A DNA stretch of 64,000 bases from Muribaculaceae bacterium (lineage in GTDB: Bacteria; Bacteroidota; Bacteroidia; Bacteroidales; Muribaculaceae): assembly GCA_014867205.1 (NCBI GenBank), contig WGUO01000017.1, forward strand, positions 14,089-78,088, in the 5' to 3' direction. The notes under the pieces were generated by a model. It saw only the letters and a program-made list of their open reading frames with translations, did not search any database and was not told the DNA's origin. The position numbers were made by a program, and so were the translations under genes. Of this stretch, positions 33,201 to 41,670 are shown piece after piece. Every line of letters begins with the position of its first letter. The stretch's first letter is position 1.

Positions 33201-33580
33201 ACATCGTGTCAGACCTCTATGACACTCGATCGACACAGTCTGACCGCGACTTCGCCACAGAGATGCTCGGTGCAGAGACTCCTGAGAGCGACGACATGAA
33301 GTCAGGCCGTCTGCGCGACACCAACGGCAAGGTGATCAACTACTCCGCCACACTCAACAAGGACCGATACATAGTCGAGAAACCGGATGTTCTCGTTCCG
33401 TCGGGCGAGGTGCGGACCACCGAGTTCCTGACATTCAGCGACTCGGGACGCCGAGCCGGACATCTGGTGGACCGCGGCAGAGGCCGAGTGGCTGTGATGA
33501 CCGTTCCGTTCGAGTCTCTGACCGACGGCGCCCAGCGCACCGGACTGATGAAGAAGATACTCTCTCTGCTCAAGAATTAA
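30242..33580 (+). CDS. Secreted N-acetylmuramoyl-L-alanine amidase-like protein with golvesin-type insert
   Basis: The 1112-residue product has a signal peptide (1-27) and a polybasic Ser/Lys stretch (about 28-85). An amidase_3-like core is split in two. Its first half has LWHSHGRYF (near 225) and ENAGAYVMLPRERD; its second half has FALHTDAG (near 601) and VPTTLIELMSHQNYAD (near 680). Between them sits a golvesin/xanthan-lyase-type beta domain (about 335-450: AAWYADIPEDGEYAVYVSY) and an acidic linker. A fibronectin III-like domain (745-830) and a C-terminal domain of unknown role follow. It should cut peptide from glycan in peptidoglycan. Databases often label such proteins 'xanthan lyase'. 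Confidence 0.75.
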   Translation: MRFRKLIYILLCLIISVAAFDAADAYAASKKSKARTSQSASSSKSKKGKSKKTNRTKSSKKSKKSRSKSKKSNRGKKRSRGRNVAKSVYKAPPKEQPMNDSLTLTVNRRLIESIPAHLNPGGLRVNSVKPDKQHRYATVGLNENFTYMPVTRQLIDSLSLAVSNALPDSLAGYRVFLNVGNKSLAYYITKVDKLPEQYRTNPPFVKEVHPMVTATKGMENDIIALWHSHGRYFKDGSWQWQRPLLFETVEDIFPMGFILPYVVPMLENAGAYVMLPRERDINRNEVIVDNDTNDEGQIFSQPYYREVNGNSKWETGEGEGFIYDLPDFRDTENPFENGTYRQTATQRAGRPSIAAWYADIPEDGEYAVYVSYKTLPNSTADARYTVNYSGGSKEFRVNQQMGGGTWIYLGTFPFESGYSDQEPVVTLTNHTDGQQGSIVTADAIKIGGGLGNIARSPRRSDIYYDPSTPENQQTARNDEEEAEDEESDEETTDDETIVENGDDIADHAEQGGESPASAPAAPKGPAPRFSTSGMPRFLEGARYWLHWAGFPEYVYSPYHGTNDYKDDYTSRGHWVNYLAGGSRVLPGREGLNIPVDAAFALHTDAGKRDNDSFVGTLGIYFTQNGDSYRDGTPRINSRMLTDMIMQQITNDIRREHEPSWTRRSMWDKSYVEARVPEVPTTLIELMSHQNYADMTYGLDPNFRFTVGRAIYKGLAKFMAERKGRKLVIQPLPAHDFTIKRTRSKQYRLSWKPTTDPLEPTAEPDRYIIMERSGDDLGFHKIGETKSTHFDIKVTDHDIHSFYVIAANDGGKAFPSETLALREGTTDAKPALIINGFTRVSAPGHYATSTTAGFDSESDFGVPYIRDISFAGHQTEFRRSAGNSFGHSGQGYVTQVIAGNTFDFPALHGAAMAANGLGFVSTSVAAVEKGEVKLADYPVVDLILGKQKSTLIGNGKKGVQFRTFPAALQKELRHYVDKGGDLIVSGEYIVSDLYDTRSTQSDRDFATEMLGAETPESDDMKSGRLRDTNGKVINYSATLNKDRYIVEKPDVLVPSGEVRTTEFLTFSDSGRRAGHLVDRGRGRVAVMTVPFESLTDGAQRTGLMKKILSLLKN

Positions 33581-33649
33581 AAAAGCAACAACATCCGTGC
33601 GTGCCTCACCATCGGCGACGCATGCGCGAAGCGAACATACAACCTGTAA

Positions 33650-35110
33650 ATGGACATCATACGATTCACAAACATCAACGCCCTGCGCGAGGAGATATTC
33701 CGCTCGCCACTCGAGCAGTTCGTGCTCGTGCAGATTGATGACAAGAAAATCGAGCTCGACTCCCACTGCATCCACCGTCTGACGGAAATGGCCTCTGACG
33801 TCGACTCGACTCTGACCTACTGCTATTACCGCGACCGGTTGCCCGACGGCAGTCTCGTCGACCATCCGGTGATCGACTATCAGCCCGGCTCGGTGCGCGA
33901 CGACTTCGACTTCGGGTCGCTCGTGCTTCTCAACGCGGCCGACGTGCTGGCCGCCAGCGAGGACCTGTCCGAGGAGTCCTCGATGCTCGACGGCGGCTGG
34001 TACGCACTGCGCCTGCGCGTCACCATGGGCAAGATGATTGCCATGATTCCGGAGTATCTCTACACTGCTGAGAAGGTCGACCTGCGGGCCAGCGGCAAGA
34101 AGCAGCATGATTATGTCGACCCACGCAACCGCACATACCAGCAGCAGATGGAGGAGGTGCTCGTGGAGCACCTGCGCGAGATTGACGCCACCGTCGACAC
34201 GACACGCCGTGAACAGGTGGCGTATGACGCTGAGGACTTCCCGGTCGAGGCCTCGGTGATAATACCCGTGCGCAACCGCGTCCGCACCATAATTGACGCC
34301 GTCACCTCCGCCCTCAGTCAGAAAGCCAACTTTGACTTTAACGTGATTGTCGTCGACAACGACTCGACCGACGGCACCCGCGAGCTTCTCGAGGCCGTGA
34401 CCGACCCGAGGCTCGTGCTGATAGGGGTATCGGCCGACGAGCGACTCGGCATCGGAGGATGCTGGAACCGCGCACTGCTTGACCCGCGCTGCGGCCGATT
34501 CGCCGTACAGCTTGACTCCGACGACCTATACAACTCACCAAGCGTTCTGCAGACCATTGTCAACAAATTCCGCTCGGGCAACCACGCCATGGTGATTGGC
34601 AGCTACACGCTCGTCAACTTCAATGGCGAGACAATCCCGCCGGGTCTGATCAGCCACGACGAATGGACCGACGAGAACGGTCCAAACAATGCGCTCCGCA
34701 TCAACGGGCTGGGGGCTCCCCGCGCCTTCTTCACCCCGGTGGCACGCCGCTTCCTCTTCCCCAACGTAAGTTATGGCGAGGACTACGCCATGGCCCTGCG
34801 CATCTGCCGCGACTACTCGATAGGCCGCATCTACCGCTCGCTTTACCTCTGCCGCCGCTGGGAGGGCAATTCCGACGCCGAACTCTCACAGGAACGCATC
34901 AACGCCAACAACAGCTACAAGGACTGCGTGCGCTCGTTCGAGCTGATGGCCCGTGTCAAGCAGAATTATGACTCAATGGGCGGCGACCGCGGAGGATGGT
35001 TCTTCCCCGGAACCTCAATCTCCCCCTGGTCGCTCATCAACGGCAACAGCCGGGAGGATGACGAAGAGGGTTTCGAAGATGATTATGATGACGAAGACGA
35101 CGAGGATTGA
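33650..35110 (+). CDS. Family 2 glycosyltransferase with a degenerate N-terminal second copy
   Basis: The 486-residue product has a full GT-A domain in residues 200-430: ASVIIPVRNRVRTI, VVDNDSTDGT, the DXD-like VQLDSDDLY, and GEDYAMALRICRDY. The first 190 residues look like the second half of another GT2 domain (SLVDHPVIDYQPGSVRDDFDFG), without a nucleotide-binding half. The tail is strongly acidic (EDDEEGFEDDYDDEDDED). It starts a tight set with DUF4922, SpoIID and an AmpG-like permease. The sugar it transfers is unknown. Confidence 0.85.
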   Translation: MDIIRFTNINALREEIFRSPLEQFVLVQIDDKKIELDSHCIHRLTEMASDVDSTLTYCYYRDRLPDGSLVDHPVIDYQPGSVRDDFDFGSLVLLNAADVLAASEDLSEESSMLDGGWYALRLRVTMGKMIAMIPEYLYTAEKVDLRASGKKQHDYVDPRNRTYQQQMEEVLVEHLREIDATVDTTRREQVAYDAEDFPVEASVIIPVRNRVRTIIDAVTSALSQKANFDFNVIVVDNDSTDGTRELLEAVTDPRLVLIGVSADERLGIGGCWNRALLDPRCGRFAVQLDSDDLYNSPSVLQTIVNKFRSGNHAMVIGSYTLVNFNGETIPPGLISHDEWTDENGPNNALRINGLGAPRAFFTPVARRFLFPNVSYGEDYAMALRICRDYSIGRIYRSLYLCRRWEGNSDAELSQERINANNSYKDCVRSFELMARVKQNYDSMGGDRGGWFFPGTSISPWSLINGNSREDDEEGFEDDYDDEDDED

Positions 35111-35125
35111 TAAGGACGTTTATTC

Positions 35126-36073
35126 ATGCAACCGACAAGACTGACCTCTGAACACATCAATACACTGATCGAGCAGCAACTTGAGGCATGGCCCGAGGCT
35201 CGCGAGAATTTCTCCCGCATCAAGGATACCTCCCGGCGCGTCTTCAGGCTCGGCGCGCTCAACTGCGGAGCGCAGCTCAATCCGGCGCGTATTAAGAGCA
35301 CAGGCGCAAGCATCGACAGCAAGTCAATAGAGGCTCGCCCTTGCTTTCTCTGCAAGTCCAACCGCCCCGAGCCGCAGATCACAGTCGAGTGGATGCCGGG
35401 CTGGCACCTGCTGGTCAACCCCTACCCGATTCTTCCGGTACACTTCACCGTGGCCGCTACCGACCACAAGCCCCAGGACCGGATTCCCCTCGACATGGCC
35501 GCGATGGCCGAGGCTGCCCCCGACCTTGTGTTCTTCTTCAACGGTGCCAGGGCCGGTGCCTCCGCACCCGACCATATGCACGTACAGGCTGTCCTCAAAT
35601 CGGAACTTCCCCTCATGCGTCTCGTGGAGAGATATCATCCGGCCTCGCATTCCGGATTCATGAGTTCCGAGCAATATGGCGTCGAACTCCCCTTCCATTT
35701 CGTCAGCGCTGTTGTCACACCCGATGCCGGGGGTATGAAGGCTCTGGCCCGGATACCCGGTTCATTCGGCATTGACGCAACCACCGGACAGCCCGACCGC
35801 GGTCTGGTAAACGCCTTCTTCTGGATCGGCGACAACGGACTGCTCCGCATCGCGATTGTACCCAGACGTGCCCACAGGCCTGCCTGCTATGATGCCGGGG
35901 AGAGTGACAGGCTCATCATCAGTCCGGGGGCGATCGACATGACAGGAATCATAGTGACGCCACGTCCTCAGGACTTCCTCCGCCTCTCGGCCGAGAAGAT
36001 AAGTCAGATATACTCCGAGGTAGCGTTCAGCGACGCTCTTCCCGGTGCAATCAGAGACTATTTCAACGTATAA
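35126..36073 (+). CDS. DUF4922 protein, HIT/GalT-like nucleotidyl transferase or phosphorylase
   Basis: The 315-residue product carries an HxHxQ-type motif (APDHMHVQAVLK) of the HIT/GalT superfamily, which transfers nucleotidyl groups through a histidine. A zinc-like Cys pair occurs in RPCFLCKSNRPE. The superfamily includes GDP-L-galactose phosphorylase and galactose-1-phosphate uridylyltransferase. Because it follows a glycosyltransferase by 15 bp, a role in activating or recycling a sugar nucleotide is a reasonable guess. Exact substrates are unknown. Confidence 0.75.
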   Translation: MQPTRLTSEHINTLIEQQLEAWPEARENFSRIKDTSRRVFRLGALNCGAQLNPARIKSTGASIDSKSIEARPCFLCKSNRPEPQITVEWMPGWHLLVNPYPILPVHFTVAATDHKPQDRIPLDMAAMAEAAPDLVFFFNGARAGASAPDHMHVQAVLKSELPLMRLVERYHPASHSGFMSSEQYGVELPFHFVSAVVTPDAGGMKALARIPGSFGIDATTGQPDRGLVNAFFWIGDNGLLRIAIVPRRAHRPACYDAGESDRLIISPGAIDMTGIIVTPRPQDFLRLSAEKISQIYSEVAFSDALPGAIRDYFNV

Positions 36074-36089
36074 CGGCAATAATGCTCCA

Positions 36090-37184
36090 ATGCTGACTGA
36101 GCCCCTCATACGAATAGGAATCATAACCGACGGAGAGCCGGTTATGTCACCGCACCCCGGGGGAACGCTGGTGGAGAACCTGCTCATCGGCGAGAGTTTC
36201 CACTGGCAACGAAGCATGTCCGCAGTCATGAAGGGTACCTTTGAGCTGCTTGAGCCGGCACAGGGCAACATCAGGATGATCAATCTACTGCCCGTGGAGC
36301 AATACGTGGAGTCAGTGATTGCAAGTGAGATGAACCCCAACGCTCCGACTGAGTTCCTCAAGGCACACGCGGTCATATCGCGGAGCTGGGCACTGCGCAA
36401 GGTGCTGGGGTGTCATACAGGCTGTCAGGCCGGCCGCAGGGACAGTCTCACCGAGCACATCGGCTGGGAGGAATCAGACGAGCATACAGGCTTCGACGTA
36501 TGCAGCGACGACCATTGCCAGCGCTACCAGGGTATCCCCGCGCGACATGCATCTCGTGCCTGTGAGGCTGCCCGGGCGACACGCGGCGTCGTGCTGGCAG
36601 ACAGCGCCGGAGAGATAGCCGACGCACGTTTCTCAAAATGCTGCGGAGGCCGGACAGAGATATTTTCCACATGCTGGTCCGACCGCGACTACGACTATCT
36701 TGCATCTGTACCCGACCCCTGGTGCGCATCGCCGGGCGAGGAGGTGCTACATGCTGTCCTCAAGGAATACGACGCCGAGACTCATGACTTCCATGACTGG
36801 CAGAAGGATATCGATCCCGCTGAGGTTACCTCAAGGTTGAGAGAGCGATATGGCGCCGACATCGGAAAAATAACCGATATGAACGCTATCGACAGAGGTC
36901 CCTCCGGCCGCATACGAACGCTTTTACTAACTGGCACGCATGGCAGCGTAACCATCGGCAAGGAGCTCCCAATACGGCGTCTGCTGGCTGCCGACTGCCT
37001 GAAAAGCTCATGGTTTGAAATCAGAAAGGAGAAGTCGACTTTCCGCCTTATCGGCCACGGATGGGGTCACGGAGTCGGACTCTGCCAGATAGGCGCGGCG
37101 TCAATGGCTGCCGCGGGTCATGACTTCCGGTCCATACTCGAATTCTACTACCCGAACGCATCACTCAAACGAATCTATGAATAA
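36090..37184 (+). CDS. SpoIID/LytB-domain protein
   Basis: I start this at ATG 36090 (MLTEPLIRIGIITDGEPVM), 364 residues, which avoids the upstream gene; an earlier ATG at 36045 would overlap it. The SpoIID domain shows LLPVEQYVESVIASEMNPNAP, ISRSWALRK and the C-terminal HGWGHGVGLCQIGA motif. SpoIID of sporulating bacteria is a lytic transglycosylase that acts on denuded glycan; LytB enhances amidases. No secretion signal is visible. It overlaps the AmpG-like gene by 8 bp and follows an amidase set, so glycan-strand turnover is likely. Confidence 0.85.
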   Translation: MLTEPLIRIGIITDGEPVMSPHPGGTLVENLLIGESFHWQRSMSAVMKGTFELLEPAQGNIRMINLLPVEQYVESVIASEMNPNAPTEFLKAHAVISRSWALRKVLGCHTGCQAGRRDSLTEHIGWEESDEHTGFDVCSDDHCQRYQGIPARHASRACEAARATRGVVLADSAGEIADARFSKCCGGRTEIFSTCWSDRDYDYLASVPDPWCASPGEEVLHAVLKEYDAETHDFHDWQKDIDPAEVTSRLRERYGADIGKITDMNAIDRGPSGRIRTLLLTGTHGSVTIGKELPIRRLLAADCLKSSWFEIRKEKSTFRLIGHGWGHGVGLCQIGAASMAAAGHDFRSILEFYYPNASLKRIYE

Positions 37185-38517
37185 GAGAAGCAAAACACCA
37201 CATGCCAGGTCAGGCAAGACATCGCCATGGGCATGGATACCGACGCTGTATATTGCCGAGGGGTTGCCATACTTCGCCGTCAATGTGCTGACTGTGCTCA
37301 TGTATACCAACATGGGTGTCGGACTGGCCGAAATGTCATTCTATACAGGATGGCTCTATCTCCCCTGGGTGATAAAGCCGTTCTGGAGTCCCTTTGTCGA
37401 CCTGTTCAAGACCAAGAGGCTCTGGACAATAACGATGCAGCTGCTCATCGGCATCAGCATGGCTGCGGTCGGGCTGTTGCTGCCGACCTCGGTATTCTTC
37501 TCGACTACACTGATATGTTTCTGGCTCATGGCATTCTGCTCTGCGACACATGACATAGCGGCCGACGGCTACTACATGCTCGAGCTGTCGAGTCACGACC
37601 AGGCCGCCTACGTCGGCGTCCGCTCAACCTTCTACCGGATAGCGAGCGTCATAGGCCAGGGAGGCCTCGTGATGCTTGCCGGATGGCTCGAGGTCAGGTG
37701 TGACGACATCCCGACAGCCTGGAGCATCGTGTTCCTGATACTCTCGGGTTTCTTCCTGCTTGTCACGCTCTACCATACGTTCGCCATGCCTCGTCCGGCC
37801 GACGACCGTCCGGTGCCGGGCGTGACGGCACGCACCATCGCGCGCGACTTCGCCATGACATTCGTGACATTCTTCCGCAAGCCCCATATCTGGTCGGCGC
37901 TCGCTTTCATGCTCCTCTACAGGCTACCGGAGGCCATGTGCATCAAACTCGTGCAGCCATTCCTCAAGGCTCCTCTCGCCGACGGTGGACTTGGCCTCAG
38001 CACGTCGCAGATAGGATTTGTCAACGGCACGGTGGGAGTCATAGCACTGCTCGCCGGCGGAATACTCGGAGGACTCGCCATAGCGCGCGGCGGCCTGCGC
38101 AAATGGCTCTGGCCCATGGCCGCGGCACTCACGCTGCCCTGTGTGTTCTATTGCTTCCTGGCCATGACGCAACCTGAGAACTTCGCACTCATCTGCACTG
38201 CAATCGGACTCGAGCAGTTCGGATACGGCTTCGGATTCACCGCCTTCATGCTCTATCTGATCTATTTCAGCCGGGGAGAGAGCCAGACCTCGCACTATGC
38301 CTTCTGCACCGCATTCATGGCTCTGGGCATGATGCTGCCGGGCATGGCCGCCGGATGGCTGCACGACATATTCTCACAGTACAACATCTTCGGAGGCTCC
38401 GGGCCACAGGGATTCATAAATTTCTTCTGGTGGGTAATGCTCTGTTGCGGGGCGACATTCGGAGTGTGCATGGCCGTGAAGATTGACCCTGCATTCGGCA
38501 GGCAGAGAGAGTCTTAA
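37177..38517 (+). CDS. AmpG-like MFS transporter
   Basis: The 446-residue product begins at ATG 37177, overlapping the SpoIID gene by 8 bp. About 12 membrane helices are seen, with GLPYFAVNVLTVLMYTNMG and the family stretch HDIAADGYYMLELSSHDQAA in the third or fourth helix. AmpG imports muropeptides (anhydro-MurNAc sugars with peptide) for recycling. The pairing with a SpoIID protein and a cell-wall amidase supports that, but other MFS sugar or siderophore permeases of the same subgroup exist. Confidence 0.8.
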   Translation: MNKRSKTPHARSGKTSPWAWIPTLYIAEGLPYFAVNVLTVLMYTNMGVGLAEMSFYTGWLYLPWVIKPFWSPFVDLFKTKRLWTITMQLLIGISMAAVGLLLPTSVFFSTTLICFWLMAFCSATHDIAADGYYMLELSSHDQAAYVGVRSTFYRIASVIGQGGLVMLAGWLEVRCDDIPTAWSIVFLILSGFFLLVTLYHTFAMPRPADDRPVPGVTARTIARDFAMTFVTFFRKPHIWSALAFMLLYRLPEAMCIKLVQPFLKAPLADGGLGLSTSQIGFVNGTVGVIALLAGGILGGLAIARGGLRKWLWPMAAALTLPCVFYCFLAMTQPENFALICTAIGLEQFGYGFGFTAFMLYLIYFSRGESQTSHYAFCTAFMALGMMLPGMAAGWLHDIFSQYNIFGGSGPQGFINFFWWVMLCCGATFGVCMAVKIDPAFGRQRES

Positions 38518-38574
38518 AACTGAAATACAAGTCTAACGGAAAAGACACGAGACAAAACAACACTCCGCACGCTC

Positions 38575-40908
38575 ATGAAAATAGTCACAGGACTGATAAT
38601 TGTGCTGCTTCTGACGGTGCTGGCCGGGTGCTCACCGACGCGGTTTGTGCCCGAGGGGAGTTATCTGCTCGATGATGTCGATATCAAGGTATCTGACTCC
38701 ACGGGAACCATCACCGAACAGGTCATGATGCCCTATGTGCGCCAGCGGCCCAACAACCGGTTCCTGCATATATCGAGGCTCCGTTTGGGAGTCTACAACA
38801 TGAGCGGTACCGACTCGACCAAATGGTGGAACAAATGGGTGCGCAAACTTGGCGAGGCACCGGTCATCTATGACGTCACTGCCGCCCAGTCGGACTCCGC
38901 GCAACTCGTGCGGGCCATGAACAACGCCGGATTTCTCGCGGCCAAGGTGCGCGTTGACTCGCAGCCCGACCGTAACCACCGCAAGATCAAACTGACATAC
39001 TTCCTTGAGCCCGGCACGCCGCATATCATCGACAGCATATCTTACGAGTTCCCCAACGACACGCTGCGCCGCCTCATCATGCGCGACTCAGCCAGGTTTA
39101 CAGTTAGACCTGGGCGCCGTCTTGACCGCGACCTGCTCGAGACACAGCGCACATGGATTACCGAGCGCCTCCGTAACCGGGGATACTGGGCGTTCTCCAA
39201 GGAATTCATCACCTATAACGCTGACACAACCGCCGGATCGCATGGAGTGGACCTGACCATGACCGTGCATCCCCCCTACCCCGTGGAGACCCGCAAGTTC
39301 GATATAGACACCCATCGCAGTTACGTCATACGCAACATAACCGTAATCACCGACTATGACGGAACCAGAAACTCCAATCCGCGCGACTATGTTGCCCGGG
39401 ACACTGTCAGTTACAGGGACATCTCAATACTTTACGGCGACAAGGAGTATCTGAGGCCGTCGGTGATCTACGAGAACTGCTTCCTTAAGTCTGGAGAGAC
39501 CTTCCGGCAGCGTGACGTGGACAACACCTACACGGCATTCGGACGCCTGTCGATATTGAAGTTCGTGCAGGTGCGGATCATGCCGGCGGGCAGCATAGGA
39601 GACACCGGTCTGCTCGACGCCTACATACTGCTCACGCCCAACCGCTCGCAGTACATCTCGCTTGAACTCGAGGGCACAAACTCCGAGGGAGACCTCGGCA
39701 TAGCCGCCGGCATCAACTACACGCACCGCAACGCGGGTCGAGGCTCCGAGACACTCAACTTCAAGATTCGCGGCAGTTACCAGGCAATCAACGGTCGGCT
39801 CGAGGGATTTATCCACAACCGCTTTATGGAATATGGAGTGGAGACCTCCGTCACATTCCCCAAGTTCAAGGCGCCCCTTCTCTCCGAGAGCTTCAAGCGC
39901 AAGATTAAGGCCTCGACCGAACTGCACATCTCCATAAACTATCAGGAACGACCCGAATACACCCGCATCATCTCGACTGCGGGCTGGAGTTACAAATGGA
40001 CAGAAAGGAACGCGCGACACCGCTATACCCTGACGCCCATCGACATCAACTACGTCTACCTGCCCCGAAGCACCAACGACTTTCTCGACCAGATAGCACC
40101 CGACAATCCGTTGCTGCGCTACAGTTACGAGGACCACTTCATAATGCGGGCCGGCTTTAACTTCTACTATACCAACAAGCGCAGGCCATCCCCATTCAGG
40201 CTGCACAGACAGAAGGGCATCCTGACCATACGCTCACAGGCCGAGACCGCCGGCAACCTGCTCTTCGGCATCAGCCGTGCCATAAACCCTGACCGCCATT
40301 TCCACACGAACCCCTACAAGGTATTCGGAATAAGATATTCCCAGTATGTCCGTGCCGACGCCGATGTTTCGTATCTTTATTCCTTCGACCGCCGCAACGC
40401 ACTGGCATGCTATGCAGGATTCGGTATCGGCATACCATACGGCAACAGCTCAATCCTGCCGTTCGAGAAGAGGTTCTATGGCGGCGGCGCCAACGGTGTG
40501 CGCGGCTGGGATGTGCGCACTCTCGGTCCGGGCAGATATCCCGGCACAAACTCCGTGAGCGACTTCATATATCAATGCGGAGACATCCGTCTGAACATGA
40601 GTGTGGAATACCGCGCGAAACTTTTCTGGGTGATTGAGGCCGGACTATTTATCGACGCCGGAAACATCTGGACAATCCGCGATTACGCCACCCAGCCCCA
40701 CGGCACATTCCGGTTCAATTCATTCTATAAGGAACTCGCAGCCGCCTACGGAGCCGGCATCCGCCTTGACTTCAATTATTTTCTTGTGCGCTTTGACCTC
40801 GGAATGAAGGCACACAATCCCGCTGTGGGCCAAGAGACATGGCCTCTGATTCACCCGAAATGGGGCCGCGACCATTCGTTTCACTTCTCAATCGGATACC
40901 CTTTTTAA
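38575..40908 (+). CDS. BamA/TamA-like outer-membrane assembly lipoprotein
   Basis: The 777-residue product has a lipoprotein signal (LLTVLAGC). It has about three POTRA-like repeats (40-340; for example GETFRQRDVDNTYTAFGRLS) and a C-terminal 16-strand barrel. The barrel contains the Omp85 motif region FYGGGANGVRGWDVRTLGPG. The last strand ends HFSIGYPF with a terminal Phe, the usual barrel sorting signal. In this phylum such proteins are anchored by an N-terminal lipid and help insert outer-membrane proteins or export surface factors. It lies 57 bp after the permease gene. Confidence 0.88.
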   Translation: MKIVTGLIIVLLLTVLAGCSPTRFVPEGSYLLDDVDIKVSDSTGTITEQVMMPYVRQRPNNRFLHISRLRLGVYNMSGTDSTKWWNKWVRKLGEAPVIYDVTAAQSDSAQLVRAMNNAGFLAAKVRVDSQPDRNHRKIKLTYFLEPGTPHIIDSISYEFPNDTLRRLIMRDSARFTVRPGRRLDRDLLETQRTWITERLRNRGYWAFSKEFITYNADTTAGSHGVDLTMTVHPPYPVETRKFDIDTHRSYVIRNITVITDYDGTRNSNPRDYVARDTVSYRDISILYGDKEYLRPSVIYENCFLKSGETFRQRDVDNTYTAFGRLSILKFVQVRIMPAGSIGDTGLLDAYILLTPNRSQYISLELEGTNSEGDLGIAAGINYTHRNAGRGSETLNFKIRGSYQAINGRLEGFIHNRFMEYGVETSVTFPKFKAPLLSESFKRKIKASTELHISINYQERPEYTRIISTAGWSYKWTERNARHRYTLTPIDINYVYLPRSTNDFLDQIAPDNPLLRYSYEDHFIMRAGFNFYYTNKRRPSPFRLHRQKGILTIRSQAETAGNLLFGISRAINPDRHFHTNPYKVFGIRYSQYVRADADVSYLYSFDRRNALACYAGFGIGIPYGNSSILPFEKRFYGGGANGVRGWDVRTLGPGRYPGTNSVSDFIYQCGDIRLNMSVEYRAKLFWVIEAGLFIDAGNIWTIRDYATQPHGTFRFNSFYKELAAAYGAGIRLDFNYFLVRFDLGMKAHNPAVGQETWPLIHPKWGRDHSFHFSIGYPF

Positions 40909-40916
40909 GCATAAGG

Positions 40917-40948
40917 TTTGCCAATTGACGTTTCATTTGTTATATTTG
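40917..40948 (+). promoter_or_regulatory. gph promoter
   Basis: TTTG (40917-40920), exactly 20 bp, TATATTTG (40941-40948). Transcription would start about 17 nt before ATG 40971. Confidence 0.75.
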
Positions 40949-40970
40949 CGTGTGATAACGAAAAAGAATT

Positions 40971-41624
40971 ATGAAAAGTCTTGTAATATTTGACCTTGAC
41001 GGAACATTGCTCAACACTATAGCCGACCTCGGCACAGCATGCAACTACGCGCTCAGGCAGGGAGGCTATACAGAGCATCCGCTGTCGGCGTACAACTACA
41101 TGGTCGGCAACGGAGTGCGCAAACTTATGGAGCGTGCCGCGTCCGACGCCACTCCCGAGCAGATCGACGACCTGCTTCGCGATTTCCGCGAATACTATGA
41201 TGTGCACTGCACCGATCAGACCAAGCCATATCCCGGCATCCCCGAACTGCTCATCACACTTACCGGGCGCGGGGTCAAGGTGGCCGTGGCCTCCAACAAA
41301 TATCAGGCTGCGGTTGACAAGATAATAACCCGCTACTTCCCGGACATTCCCTTTGCCGTGATACGCGGCGAGCAACCCGACTGTCCTAAGAAGCCTGACC
41401 CGTCGGTCATATTCGACGTGCTGGGTAAGTCGCCGACACCCAAGGCCGAGACAATGATGGTAGGAGACTCAGCCGTTGACATCGAGACCGCGCGCCGCGC
41501 CTGCATCGAGTCGGTAGGCGTCACATGGGGCTTCCGACCCGTCTCCGAGCTCAGGTCGGCCTACGCCGACCACATCGTCTCCGACGCCTCCGACATTCTC
41601 CGCCTCGTCGAGGGCGACGACTGA
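40971..41624 (+). CDS. gph: HAD-family phosphoglycolate phosphatase-like enzyme
   Basis: This 217-residue hydrolase has the HAD motifs: I FDLDGTLLNT at the start, II in VAVASNK (near 106), III Lys in CPKKPDP, and IV GDSAVDIETARRA. The cap domain (about 20-85) is of the small C1 type common to Gph enzymes. It would remove phosphate from 2-phosphoglycolate or a related small phosphoester. It stands alone with its own promoter. Confidence 0.88.
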   Translation: MKSLVIFDLDGTLLNTIADLGTACNYALRQGGYTEHPLSAYNYMVGNGVRKLMERAASDATPEQIDDLLRDFREYYDVHCTDQTKPYPGIPELLITLTGRGVKVAVASNKYQAAVDKIITRYFPDIPFAVIRGEQPDCPKKPDPSVIFDVLGKSPTPKAETMMVGDSAVDIETARRACIESVGVTWGFRPVSELRSAYADHIVSDASDILRLVEGDD

Positions 41625-41670
41625 CTCCAAACAAGGCAGGCACCCCCCTATCCCGGCATATAAACCAATA

